A stretch of 64,000 nucleotides of DNA from Sphagnum compactum. Lineage: Eukaryota > Bryophyta > Sphagnopsida > Sphagnales. Shown piece by piece: positions 13,101 to 25,300 of this stretch. The stretch is taken from NCBI GenBank assembly GCA_965153455.1, contig OZ234499.1, positions 620,001-684,000 of the forward strand, read 5' to 3'. The position numbers were made by a program, and so were the translations under genes. Each line of letters starts with the position of its first letter. The first letter of the stretch is position 1. The notes beneath the pieces are model-generated. The model had not been told where the DNA came from. It worked only from the letters and a program-made list of their open reading frames with translations, and made no database searches.

Positions 13101-15678
13101 TTTCTCACATCCAAGTTTTTGTTACTAACTTTCTTCCAACCCCATCCATAAAACTGAAACTGGGACTGCAAGTAGGTGGGCGACTACTAATAGCAACCCA
13201 CTTGGACCAATCAAACTATCCAGCTAATCAGAAACAGGGAGCAGTTCATAAATATTATTTGACTGTGTTTATCAGACTGTTCCAGGGCTCGTCCAGGGCC
13301 CTGGAATAGTCTGATAGTTGAAAGTTGTGGTTTTTTTCAGGGTCCCAGCAGTCTTCCACTGGATTCACTGGTGAACCGCATCCAAGAATTCCCGTGCAGG
13401 GTCACACACTGAGTGTTGGTGGAGATGCTCTAACACCTACCAGAGAAGAGTGTAATTATTATGATCTGACTGCTGCTCCCTGTTTCTGATTCACCCATCA
13501 TAATGATTGGTCGAGTAGTCTTCCACCTATTTGCAATCCCAGTTTTGAGTGGGGTTGGAAAAAAGCAAATAACTAAACTTGGATACAAGAAGTATTTTTG
13601 CAGGGTTACATACTGAGCACTGCTGGAGATTGCTCTTATGTTGAATATAAAACCCATGTTCACTATATCTCTGAAGGATTTGATACAGTACCGTTCTGGA
13701 GAGCTATGACATTGAAACCTTCACTGTTGCCATTGACTAGGTTGCTAGAAGACTAAGAAGTTTTTATGTACATTTTCATACTTGCCATGCTGCCCACCCC
13801 CTGCACAAATCAACAAACTTTTGAGTTGGAAAAATGTGTGCAGTTCTATGGAGCACCAGTAAATTTTGTGACAGCTCCAGGATGGATCATGACTTGGTTA
13901 TGGGGATTGTACCTTGTTCTTGTCCTCCTTTTTTTCAAGGAGCCAAGAAGGTCACCATTGGTGGTACAGCCATCTGTTCCAAGGGCAGCAAGCTCAGCGA
14001 CAAAACTGGCTGGGAAGTTGGAAGATGGCTCGCAGGCATTGATGCTGACTGCACCATTGCTTGCAGACAGTGCGCCAGCTCAGGACATGACCGATGAAGA
14101 AGAATGTGAAGGAGACGACTCCAATTGTGGTGATGACAAGGCTGTGGAAACTGTGGGGGAGCTCCTGAAGGAGTTGACACTTCCCATCAGGATTCTGCTA
14201 TGGATCTACTTCATGTTGAAGTTTGCATCTGAGATTCTTATCTCAGAATGTAGCATCCTCACTGGCTACTACTTCAACTGGACAACAACCCAGGTTAGGC
14301 TCTTCAGATCACATTGTCAATAGTTTGATGTGGACTAAATCAGATTTCAAAGTTTGGACATTGTATATGTATGTAGTCTTTGAAGATGCTTGCATTTTTA
14401 GTTCCTGATCTAGATTATACTTGGGGCATTGGAAATATGAACTATCTTAGAACAGATTTTGTTAGCTTTCAAGCTGCCATATGAAGAAGCTAGACTTGTG
14501 GTTATTAGACTTGTTTCCAAATTTTCAAAGTCTTTAATGGGTCCATGGGTAAACCCTAACAGATGGCTGGCAAAAATTCAGCATGCTGGAATTAGCGCAA
14601 AGAATTGGTTCAAGGGGTTGAGATTATGTTGGATTGGGGACTGTGTTTTGGCAGGTTGGCTTATTTTTGGGGCTTCTAGGGCTTACAGTGCTACCAATCA
14701 GTGCTGTTGTTGGTAATTACATTAGCAATATTTATGAAGACAGGTATGGTCTCTTCTGGAGATGTTCTGATGTAATTTCAAGCAATTTATAATTCTCTTA
14801 ATATTCAGAAAAGGGAACAACAGGATGGGAAATGGAACTTGGGGTGTGTGCACCTAAGGATATCATCTGCTGTGAGTGTTGGATTTTCAGTCATCCAGTC
14901 AAGTTGTGAGTTACAAGTGTTAGAGGGTTGCCAAGGTTGTTGTTGATCTTGACTGTGAACACATTTTCAACAAAGTTCAAGGGAAGAAGTGCTAATTTGT
15001 TTGTGGGATATTGTGAGGTGGACAGGTTGGTGGTGCTTTGGTCTCAGATATTCACTGCTGTAGGTGTGGTGGCCATTTTTTGCTTCAGTCCATGGCTGGC
15101 CTATAGCCCATACCAATACATAGCTGCTGCTATCCTCATTTTTGTCTCCACCAATGTCCTTGAAGGTGTTGATCCCCATATGCATTTTCTCTGCAGTGTA
15201 CATGAGTTGTCCCTGATCATCCTGGTGTCTTGCTTAAGGGTTTAGGGTTTAGAAAGATCAAAGAAAAGATGTTAATAGACAGACAGTTGCTTTTCTCTTA
15301 GTGTCAAGCTCATTGAGCACAAGATTGCATAAAGAGGTAAGCACAAGTTTTCAATTGTCTGCTATAGTCCAACCAATGCCATAAGGTGCAATGATGGTGG
15401 TCACAATCTGATGTGTTCTTTTGGGCAATGAATGTGCAGGTGTGAATATGTCATTACTGTCAAAAGTGATGTCACCCCGGTTATCGAGGGGAGTCTTCAA
15501 TTGTGGGCTTTTGTCAACAGAAGCTGGCACTCTTGCAAGGGCACTGGCAGATGGACTCATAAGTGTTGTTGGAAGAGGAGGCAAGGCCAATCTACTGAAC
15601 TTCACTATGATCCCCACACTGTCAATTGTAGTTTACACCACAATATACACATGGGTGGGCTATTACACCCTGTATTGA
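10112..15678 (+). CDS. PHT5: SPX-MFS vacuolar phosphate transporter (PHT5/VPT type), 12 exons
   Basis: Exons read by eye: 10112-10164, 10405-10528, 10744-10922, 11100-11274, 11447-11596, 11923-12096, 12227-12489, 12675-12831, 13844-14293, 14655-14743, 15026-15165, 15440-15678. All introns are GT-AG and the phases join into one 730-codon frame. Arabidopsis homologues are about 700 residues. Residues 1 to about 190 are an SPX domain: the start [16 protein letters not shown], then [12 protein letters not shown], the inositol-pyrophosphate-sensing Tyr/Lys surface, and later [12 protein letters not shown]. From about residue 275 follow MFS membrane segments, with the conserved stretch [13 protein letters not shown] and a late [14 protein letters not shown]. 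An acidic loop (DEEECEGDD) lies around residues 490-520. The family moves inorganic phosphate into the vacuole under SPX control. Intron 8 (12832-13843) carries nested MITEs. Exon borders are inferred from homology and phase; the junction at 11596 is the least certain. Confidence 0.93.
12583..12616. repeat. GA microsatellite in SPX-MFS intron 7
   Basis: A (ga)n tract interrupted by attta lies within the intron 12490-12674. It is a simple sequence repeat with no coding role. Confidence 0.85.
13059..13430 (+). mobile_element. PIF/Harbinger-like MITE (inner, nested copy)
   Basis: The element starts gagcatctacaccaatgctc and its reversed right end reads gagcatctccaccaacactc. The flanking duplication TAA is at 13056-13058 and 13431-13433. 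At 372 bp it lies inside the older outer copy, so it inserted later. No transposase is encoded. It contains a strong hairpin at 13271-13315. Confidence 0.8.
13271..13315. repeat. Short hairpin inside the nested MITE
   Basis: An 18-bp arm (atcagactgttccagggc) at 13271-13288 pairs with 13298-13315 with a single mismatch across a 9-base loop. It lies in the middle of the inner MITE within SPX-MFS intron 8 and would be transcribed in the pre-mRNA. Confidence 0.8.
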
Positions 15679-17278
15679 TTGTTTTCCAGTTGCACCACTT
15701 TTCAAATTGGAGGAGGAGCTAGCCAGCCTCTTGGGAAGCTGGTTGAGTGTCAAAACATCCATTCACAGGATTGCCATTGCAAGCCTTTCCCAATTTTGAT
15801 CTAGGATTTTTTGTTACCAGGTTTTACAAGTCACAAGCTATATTTGTGCCTACAAATAAGTTCCTAATTGTAGGATCGGCACATCCTTTTCTCTTTGTTT
15901 TGCAATCACAATGTGGACTCCATCTGGGTGGGCCACTGAAAATTTAGTTAATATTTCAGGCAATCTCAAATCTCCATGAGGCTTGATGTTGCTAGTGCCA
16001 GAAAAGATGTCAGGGTCCACATCCTGATCCTCACCTGAAACAGTGAGATTCTTGAAATGAAAAACTGTGCCTGACAGAACTAGTCCTGCCCATTGGCTCC
16101 AGCAACATATACTTCAAATCTTGATTCTTTTACAACTCATTTCCTTCTTCATCAGTCTAAAAGGTCTCTCTTCAAAATCGAGCAGGATGGACATTATGGA
16201 ACTTGGCCTGTTTGAGATAATATTATAGTCACTGAGCCGGAAACAGGATCCAATCACTTTTTTAATCAAATTTCTGTGTTATTTACAACTCCTGGGATGC
16301 AAGGTGGAGCTGGATGACGATGATGACAATGACAATGGATTGGTGATGAAACACATGGGCACAAAGTTAAGCTCAAGACCCTTCTCAATTGAGCTTGCAA
16401 ATTCTAATCCAGAAATTCTCTATAGCATTTGTGTTGCTTCTTAACAAGTGATCTTGGACTGTAGTATTTGCTTGTCTGACCTACAGAGCAATACTGAATT
16501 ATTATTAGGACCTCATTTGTGCTAATCACATTCAGCTGAAGTTTTTGTCATTGTAGCCCACATATATGGGCATATTATAGGAATATAACATAGTACTTTT
16601 ACCATTCTGGCAGTAATTAAACTACTTTTGATGAATGTCAATTTTTCTCAAAATCAGCTGCTTACAATGCTGAAAGTTCTAGAAATTTGCTTGGCATTAC
16701 TCTTGATTGCTTGCCCAAAAGAGCTTGGTGGTGCAGTGTGCCTAAGTAGTGCAAAATTACTTGGCATTTTCTTTTCCCAACCTCAACTGTAGGAATTTCA
16801 GGAATTTGTTTTTTTACTGCCAAAGTGAAAAATGAAAAAAAAAAAATCATCAAGAAGATGCTGGAACCCTATGATTCCACAATTCACAATTCCTGGAAAA
16901 CCTTGTTCAACCTAGCTACAAACTCATCTGCTATGGGAGTTGTGAACAGGATTGAACATGGGGGGATGCATGCAAAGAATACTACTGGACAAGATATCAC
17001 CTGGACAAAATCCAAATCCAAGAATCTTGTAATGGGTACAATCATCATTGGCAAACCAATTGAGAATAGCAATATGGCGATGAGGTGGTCATATCTGGTC
17101 TCAGAATTAAAACCTATTTTCTGATGGAAGCAGCTGAAAGGTGTGCAGAATTTAAAGTTCAATTTGTGATCCATCACCACTTTGTATGGATGGTCGGTGG
17201 AATACACTTGCTCCATATTCATGGAAACCAGTTTTTGCCCAGTTTTTGCATGGACCCATCATCCTACCAAGGGCCAAC
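15679..17278. other. Region downstream of SPX-MFS, no gene recognised
   Basis: The first few hundred bases are likely the 3' UTR of the SPX-MFS gene; a distinct polyadenylation signal could not be chosen with confidence. The remainder holds only short open frames with no family resemblance. Confidence 0.4.
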
Positions 17279-17482
17279 ACAAAGTGAAAAATTCCATGCA
17301 TCGTTGCTGCATCAGATTCATATTCATAGGAACAAAGAGGCTCTCATTTGATGCCTTCTGGCATTCCATCCCTGTCTCTTACAAAGTGAAAACTTGCATG
17401 CATCATTGCTGCATCAGATTCATATTGATAGGGAGCCAAGAGGCTCTCCTTTGATGCCTCCTGGCATTCTATCACTCTGTCT
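17279..17482. repeat. Tandem duplication, 102-bp unit, two copies
   Basis: Unit 1 starts with acaaagtgaaaaattccatg at 17279 and unit 2 with acaaagtgaaaacttgcatg at 17381. Both contain ttgctgcatcagattcatat, an agaggctctc segment, tttgatgcct and ctggcattc in the same order. The copies differ at scattered bases, so the duplication is not recent. No function is suggested. Confidence 0.85.
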
Positions 17483-19714
17483 AGGTGAGAGAGCAGTGTA
17501 TGCCAAATGTAAAGGGTCCTGGTTGAAACAATATTGAAGCCAGCACATGACAATGAATGCCTGTCCAGTGGACTACAAATTGATTTTATTAATACCCAAT
17601 GCTCACAAAAAAGGGATGCTCACCAAAAAAGAGTATGCTCACATATATAGATCTTGTACTTTCTTTCATGGGAGGCAAAAGGCCAAAAAGGCAAAGGCCT
17701 GTTTTTCCATGCAATCCAATACTACATCCCATGATCCGGGTATTGTCTAATTTTGGCATCATGGCGGTTAAGCAAGAATCTGGGTGATATGAATTTATTG
17801 TCTTGGCAATTTCCTTTGTAACTCTCAGTGTTTTCATGAGCATGACACATGGCAACCCATTTTCTTCCCCCAAAGGAGACTATATTAGTGAAGTTGTAGG
17901 TACCATGACGTGCAGCAGACTTGCAGATTCCATAGTCAACCAAATTAGCAAACAAATGTAATAAGAGGGCAGTTTGCCATTGTGAAGTCAATTGCTTTCC
18001 TTGCTAGGGTAAACTGGCCCATCACTAAACACTGGCCAGTCATCGAGCACTCATGTAGTGCAGCAGCTGGCTTGTGTTAGAACACAAAAAACCTTATGGG
18101 CGTATCACCAAACGCTTGGTTGAGAATATGTTTGTCTTGAGTTTTTCATATTGGTGATCGGACATCAGATTTTAGTGCTCGGTATTAAGGGTTTAGGTGA
18201 GCATATTTGTAAAAGCTTTGAATAATTTTACAAGGGCTGAGGTGATGGGCCATGAGTTGAATTTCACTGTGCAAGAGCGGAGCATGGGGGTACATTTAGT
18301 GTTTGGTTATGGAAAAAAATGGACCAATTTACAAGGGTTCCAAGTTTGGGGTGGAAATGAGAGTTTAGTGAAAGGCAATTGAATTGAACAATAAAATAAC
18401 AAAAACAAGTTTGGTGATGGGTGTGTAGGTCATGTTAAATAGCACACAACTGATCATAAACAAGGATTAAGGTTTACAAGAATTTAATAGAGGAGTAGCA
18501 ACTATACATTAATTGGGGAAAGACTTCCAATTTGCCCCTAATTTTATGCACATCTCATTCTTGCCAATAATAACATGCCCAAATCACAAAACCATGATGC
18601 GAATTTGAAAACACAATTCATTTTTTCAAATTCACAAGCAAAATTCTTCTAACATGTTAGAGCTTCCAACTTGTGAGAGGTAGCTTCAAATCTTTCATCA
18701 ACATTTTGAGAGCATATGGGCTAAACTAGCAAAGCAACATAAAAATAAAGAGTTATAAATCAAAAACACAAATAATCCTAACAAATCAACAAGAACAAGG
18801 AGGGCATCTTAAAGTAACCGAAAAATAACTGAAAAAATATACAAGAGGTAGATCAGCAAAATCCAAACAACTCTTGTTTTATATTCAAAATATGTGTAAA
18901 GTTTTTCAACACATGCAATTTTAGCATCGTCCACACCTATAGAACTGGGGCATTTCTTTTATAATGTAATTGTAGGGCAGCTTACAAAGCATAATATGAG
19001 TTTTAACGTTGATGAGTGTTTCAAAAATGAAATGAAATGCCTTCAAAGGTGAGCATTTCGTTTTTCAAAATGCTCAATACCATTTTTTCCTTGTGAAGCT
19101 TGGCAGGTACCTGTGGGGGCACTGCAGGAAAAAAATTAGAAAAAGCATGACAATTTTTATAAGGCCCTTGGGGACTAGATTTATAGGAACAGGTCCACAC
19201 ATGGCTCCCCCTTGAGGGGTCCTTATTCCCATTACCCACCCCCTCCCCTCTCTCGGCAAGTCTCCTTGGCCTTTACCCTGCACATAATTCCATGCTCTGG
19301 AACCTTATAGCCTCTCGGAGGGTTCTTACCGGTCTTGATCCGTCATTCGAAATACGAACAAACCCTGTGGTCATCAGGGCGGATCTTAGGATTCATAAAC
19401 ACGGTTATCAAAGACCCAGTTCTAGTGTATACTCATTGTTCTTGAAAAATCAAATAACCTACCTTAAAATTACTAGTTCATGGCTGGTTCTATCATGAAA
19501 ACTGGCCTTTCTTTATGGGGTTTGAAATAACTGGGACCAGCTGGTTCTTCTGATTTTATTTTCAAAGAGCCAAAACCAGGGGGTCACTGTTTATAAAATA
19601 ATCTAGAAATCGGAATCAGCAGCTGTTTATAAACTCAGTTCACCCCCACAACAGCACTGGTTCTTACAGACAAGAGGATTTGGCCAGGTTTTCCACACAA
19701 AAGTGATCGCTTTA
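17483..19714. other. Gene-free stretch
   Basis: No recognisable gene or element boundary. Short open frames here have no family signature. A stretch rich in ggttc/gaacc motifs lies at about 19390-19640. Confidence 0.45.
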
Positions 19715-20069
19715 GAGCATCCCCACCGGTGCTTAGTATGTGACCCTGCAAAAATACTTCTTACAGGAAAGTTTAATTGTTTACTTTTTTGCAGACCCAC
19801 CCAAAAAACTGAAACTGGGACTGCAAATATGTGGGAACTACTAATGGCAATTCACGTGGACGAATCATTATGTTTGGCCAATCCAAAAAAAGGGAGCAGT
19901 AGCAGATCATATTTACTACACTCTTGTTTAGCAAGTGCACAGCTTTGCTGCGCCTTTTACTAGCCTCAGCAAACTAAGCACATATGTTGGAGCAACACCA
20001 TTTTCCTGACCTAAACCGGCAAATTTTGACTTTCCTAGATCTGATTTTAATGTGCAGAGTCAGATGCTC
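19715..20069 (+). mobile_element. PIF/Harbinger-like MITE, third copy of the family
   Basis: The left end reads gagcatccccaccggtgctt and continues to tgaccctgcaaaaatac. The reversed right end begins gagcatctgactctgcac. TTA flanks both sides (19712-19714 and 20070-20072). At 355 bp its internal sequence matches the two copies in SPX-MFS intron 8, including aaactgaaactgggactgca. It has no coding capacity. Confidence 0.8.
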
Positions 20070-22363
20070 TTAGTTATTTCGTACGCTTCACGCTTCCCTT
20101 ACAATCGCCAGAACTAATAAAGGCCCCCTCTTGGAAACTTCCTCTTTCCCCATTTCCCCTGCACTTTTACTTTTTGCTTAACTGAAATCGGTCCTTCCAT
20201 AAAGAGCACAAAAAACCTTCGGGCAGATTCATGACGTGTCAAGCCACTTGGCGGCATAAAAAGTCTGAATAGATTCTGCAGATGTGAAATGCAGTCCAGA
20301 ACACTGCAGTCTACTAATAGTCCCATGTGACATATTTGAATGACTTTACACCTGGCAAATTGGTCCCTACTGGGACCTTTCAAAGTAACCGCCATAAGCA
20401 GGACTTGGGAACACTGGAACTTAAACCCTGAGATGACTAAATTTTCTTTTTCTGCCACCAATAAAGCTGCCCCATAGCTACTATAGCTGCCCTTCTTGCT
20501 TTTCAGTTTGTGAAATGAATTTAATACTGGAGAAAGTCTTGGTTGTAAACAAGCTTATCCTTAAATCAATGTTATTGGGAATGGGGCATTCCGTCGCACA
20601 CAAGGTTATAAGTGGTTTTCAGTGTTTACCCAAACTAAAGATTTGTTGGCTCTGCCTGCAAGGGTGAGACCATGGCATGAAAACTTTGTTTTCATAAGCT
20701 CTCATGTTTTGAGGAATGTTCATCTTGTGTTACTAGAAACTCTTCATTCATGTTTTGGGAACTTTATGGAACATCGCCTATTTTAACTGTTACTGATCTG
20801 AACTTGTTGGGGGCAGAGTCTCTGGATGATGAGTAGCTTGTTCAAATTGCTTTCCCAAACTTAAAGCACTGACAGAAATTTCTAGTGTATTTGGAGGGCA
20901 CACTATCAAGCAAAAAACTTTCCTCCCCTAGAGTGGTGGGCTAAACTGGTCACCATTTTTTTTCCGAAATGCATTGTCCCTTTTTTTTCATTTTTCTCAT
21001 GATACCTGCTGTTAATAATGAAAAAAATTATGCATTACCCTACTCTTAATAACCTATATGGCTCAAAGCCCCACACGAAATACTGGGCTGTTGCCAACAA
21101 ACCAAGTGAACAGCCTCAATACATAGGTAGTTGGTTTTACCATTTGCATTTCTCTAACTTCTGTTGTTCAGTGACGATAATGACATAAACCAGTCAGGGT
21201 GTACATTGGGGCCCATTACACTCATGATGCCCACCCTAGACTTTGGGAAGGGTGTTCTTATCCAGAAAAGCGTTCCAATTAGGTACTATTCTTTGACACA
21301 AAAGCGTGTTCTGGCAACCTCAGTCCACTTGGCGGCAAGAGAAAGATTTGAAATCCATTCAGCAAGTGTGCTTTCTATTGTGTGCTTTCTATACAGTCAA
21401 ACTTTGCTACTTGGAGGGAGCTCTTTGTAAATTCAACAACCTGAGGGGATATAGAACTTGTGAACTTGCATTCAAGTTGCTGCTACAGGGACTCTGGTGA
21501 ACTCCTCACTATAAAATACGTAGGTACTAATTCGACTTGGAGAAAAACATCAGTTACCACATAGATCACTGTATTTCTGTTCATCAATTATACACTTCTA
21601 ATTCATCAAATCAGGTTTTCGTTTACCAGTTAAAACCTCACAATGTTGCCACTGTAACTGACTACCTTTGACTCATTTAATACCACCTGAAAATGCTCAC
21701 TGCTAATTAAACATCTCATATGTGTCCCCAATAGATATGAAAGCCACTTGGGTAGTTGTACAGTGTGGTTGATCTCTTGTGTGTTGTGACATTACAAATT
21801 GAAATAAAGCAATGCAATGCAATGGCTTTGGTAAGACTATCTTCCCATCACTGGTGAGATTCAAATTGAAACAAAGGAATGCAATGAAATGGCTAAGTTG
21901 GAAAGACTCGCGTCCTCTCATCAGATAGCCCAGTGATAGGACTCAATTGAAGACAAAACATCTAGCACACCACAAATGTTCAAACTTTGAGAAGATTTTC
22001 CAAAATGGAAGCTTTCTTTAAAACGGACAAAGCAAAAAGCTGCAAAATGATTCCGTGTACAAAATTCTAAAGGCCATGTGCAAACGTGAAATGTCAAAAC
22101 TGTTCTTAATCCAGCTGATGCTCATCCAGGGGGCTCTATGAAAACTCTAGATGTTCACAAGTGGAAAGGAACTTTCTGGAAACTGGGGGAGAGGGTGAAG
22201 ACAAGAATCTAGTAGACTTACAAGCTCTGAGACTTACTTATCAGAATTTATCAGAATACTTGGCGCCTCTACTAATTGCCTCCACTTATTTCTCCTCACT
22301 AGACTTGTGGATTAAGGATTAATTGCATCTTCTAATTGCATACTAGAAGAAGATGGACCATTA
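20070..22363. other. Gene-free stretch between a MITE and the WRC-domain gene
   Basis: No coding signal is recognised. The last few hundred bases are probably the 3' UTR of the minus-strand WRC-domain gene ending at 22364. A small imperfect duplication (caaattgaaa, ca-aggaatgcaatg-aatggct) is seen at about 21790-21900. Confidence 0.4.
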
Positions 22364-25300
22364 CTAATTTTCAGATTTGCTTTTGCCTTTGTCATTCAAT
22401 CTATTGAGGTGATGATCACATAATTGATAGCCTACTTTTGCCCGTAGAGGACATACCCAGCCCTTGCCGTCAGTCCTATTGCATTGATTACCGAGCCCTG
22501 AAACACCCTCTTGTGTGATAGTCTTCAAACGTTTGCGACGTCGACGTTCTTGTGCGACCTCACCTTCACCGCCAACTATACTCGACTCTTGCAGCCCTAA
22601 TGGAGGCGGCTCCAATGCTCTAACTGTTTCTTCTTCTGTACAGCTTCCCACCTCTAGTACCGTTTCCACATTTGCTTCGTCGTCGCGATCATCCTTTCCC
22701 TCCGAAATAGTGTCAATAGGGGCATCAGTTGTCTCCTTATTGAGTGGGTCCAAGTTATGTCTTGCGATCGTCTTTGGTGCTCGACTAGGCATCGCCTTGT
22801 CAATATTGTGACTCCTCTTGAACTTGGATGACGAGTCATGAGGTAGTGCGCTTATATGCCCAGCTTGAATGTCTTCTTCATCTTCAATTACCGCGCTGCA
22901 CAGAGCGAACCTACCCTCTTCAAGCTCCATAAAGTAGGGAGAGCTTCGTAACAGCTTGCCGACTTGCATGCGTGAAACTACTACTCCACCTTCATGGATT
23001 CCAGCTAGTCCTTGCTCCAGGATTTTGGACACTGCCTCACGTGCGGTCAAGCCGGATTTGCCAGCTTGAAAGAACACCTTGTGCATCGAGCGTTCCAGTA
23101 TCATATCTGTTGGAGGTTGAATATTGGCTGGATCATCGTGATTCGGAGGGCGCTGAAGAGAGGCAGTTGTAGCAACCATGGATGCTGGAACAACCGAGTC
23201 AGCAATATCTTCTTCTGCAAACAAAATAAAATTCTCAACCATTCTTTAGGCGTACATAGTCAATGAAATTGGAAAAAAGTAATCCTGCAATATATCATGG
23301 TAGATCACCAACTATGTACCATCTTGTGAGCCGTGAATGCTCATTGCAATGCTATTTTCCTGGCCACATTTCGAAGTGTTCTTATCTCAGTACAATATAA
23401 GTTCTAGCTCTCGGATCAGTCACAAGCTTACCGGCTATTGTAGACTGGACATAATTTATCTCCCCAGGACTCAACCTGTAGCCACATGAGCAACCCCAAA
23501 CACCACCTATGATTCGTTAACTTGATGTACTTCCAATGATCCTTGCTTTCTCATAACAACTCTGACATGGTTATATGAGCAAAACATCTGACCACAAGAG
23601 GAAAAGAAAAACAAATTTAATGAAGATTCAGGTAGAGCTGCTCCAAGCCTGCTTCTACATCGAGGTCAATAGTCAATGTATGTGTACAATGTTAAGAACA
23701 ACTTGCAGACTACTGAGTATGATGAGCCTACAAGAAGTGCCGCTGTTTTGTATTCTCTCGATATGCAAAGATTGCATCGGTGATGACATCAACAGATACA
23801 GCTTTCACGCCTTGACTTGCATAACTGGCTTGCTCACAGTCTTAGTACAGTTCTACATCACTCTTACTTTCCAAATTTTGTACAGTAGCATCAAGTACAG
23901 TGTCAAAGGAAGAAGTATTGTACCTCATGGAACTTTGTGATGGCGCGATGCGTGCAGCAGTCCTTGATAGCACGAGCGCTTCCGAGTCCTCCCGAGCGAT
24001 GGCCAGATCCTGCCGCGACATTGCAACATGAAAACCAGGATTGTCAATCGTGCCAAGTGTTCCAGGTGCAATAGGTCCACTTGAATTGCATAGCAAACTG
24101 TGGACATTGTCTAGAAGCAAAACTAATATTGCGCCCGATAATACTGACTTAAGGTTTTTTTTCTTCTGCAATACGCAAATATATGCATACTTGAACTTCT
24201 GATACTAGTTCAGCGAGAGAGAAAATAATCGAAGTGTATTTTGAGAAAGCGAAAAAGGCTCTCGCTGATTGATTAAATGTTCTCACACCGTCGCAAAAAA
24301 ATCGGCAAATCTGCAAACATGTTTCACTGAACATGCAAGTCGTTGTCTGACTCCAACAACATATAGGGACAAAGGAAACTCCTTACCGATGTTGAGCGTA
24401 TTAAGAACTGCAGTATAGGAGCAAAGAAGTCCTTACTGTACATAGCATCAGATCAGCCAGAAAGGAATAGGGAGAGAGAATGTCCTTACTGCACCATATT
24501 TTCAATGCATGCATAATGTTTCCAAGACCAGCCTTCTCCTGTGCACAGATAAGACAGGAAGACAACCTCTCCACCAAGGCAGGCATGATGTCATGTCTCA
24601 CCCCCCAGTGCCCACAGAGGATCATATAACCAGTACTCTGCAGACAGAAGCTATGGTAAAAATCAATTTTCCTAAAAGGTTGATCATCAACCTGGAGTAG
24701 AGACAGCTTAATTCCAACAGCACCTGTCACAGCACTTGATGAAGAAGTTGAGTACTACCAGATCAAACAACCATTGAATTTACAGCCTGACCTACTGGTG
24801 ACATCTACATTGTACTGTGCAATGCCTCTGATCAGCTTCATGCAGTGTATGTTAGTTTCTCGCCTTCACTCTACCAACGATGTTCAAACTTGGTTACAAT
24901 AAGAAAAGAGCAAAAGACTTTGAATTTCATGCTAGACAACATGAAAGTCTGGAGCGCTACGATGCACATCTTAGTATTCACATGTGTCCTTGGTTCACAG
25001 ACAGCTTGAACTTCTGCGATCAAGGCAATTCCGTGTGCAGACGGCATAGAGCAATATGCGGATCTCTCAAATCTTGGCTAGAACTTTCTTCCTTGCATGT
25101 GTCAGCTTGTTGTGAAAGATCTTTTTTTTTTCCCTATCAGTGCCTCCTGCTTTGACAAGTCTAACCTTTGAAGTTTGTCTGAGCGAAGTTTACATCCAAA
25201 CTATCAGAAAGACATAATCTGAAAGAATGACCATCACACGACACCTGATGAATTGAGCATCCCTGCACTGCGTAGGAAGAGCGATTCGTAAGCTTTCAGG

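Larger units (their letters stand above)
12908..13635 (-). mobile_element. PIF/Harbinger-like MITE (outer copy), split by a second MITE
   Basis: The left end at 12908 reads gagcaactccactggtgctc. The right end, read in reverse from 13635, gives gagcaatctccagcagtgctc. Both continue into a version of accctgcaaa, forming long terminal inverted repeats. Flanking TTA lies at 12905-12907 and 13636-13638. The element is interrupted by the inner copy at 13059-13430; its own arms (12908-13055 and 13434-13635) add up to about 350 bp, close to the 355 bp of the copy at 19715. The arms match that copy in opposite orientation. The 3-bp TTA duplication suggests PIF/Harbinger, an assignment made by inference. 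The strand is given relative to the 19715 copy. Confidence 0.75.

Noticed and set aside
13766-13843. ATG at 13766 as the start of a separate membrane protein
   Set aside because: The frame continues into SPX-MFS exon 9. The acceptor at 13843 and the phase with exon 8 show the ATG lies in intron 8.
23575-23940. 121-codon plus-strand frame
   Set aside because: It lies antisense to the intron and exon 4 region of the WRC-domain gene and has no recognisable domain.
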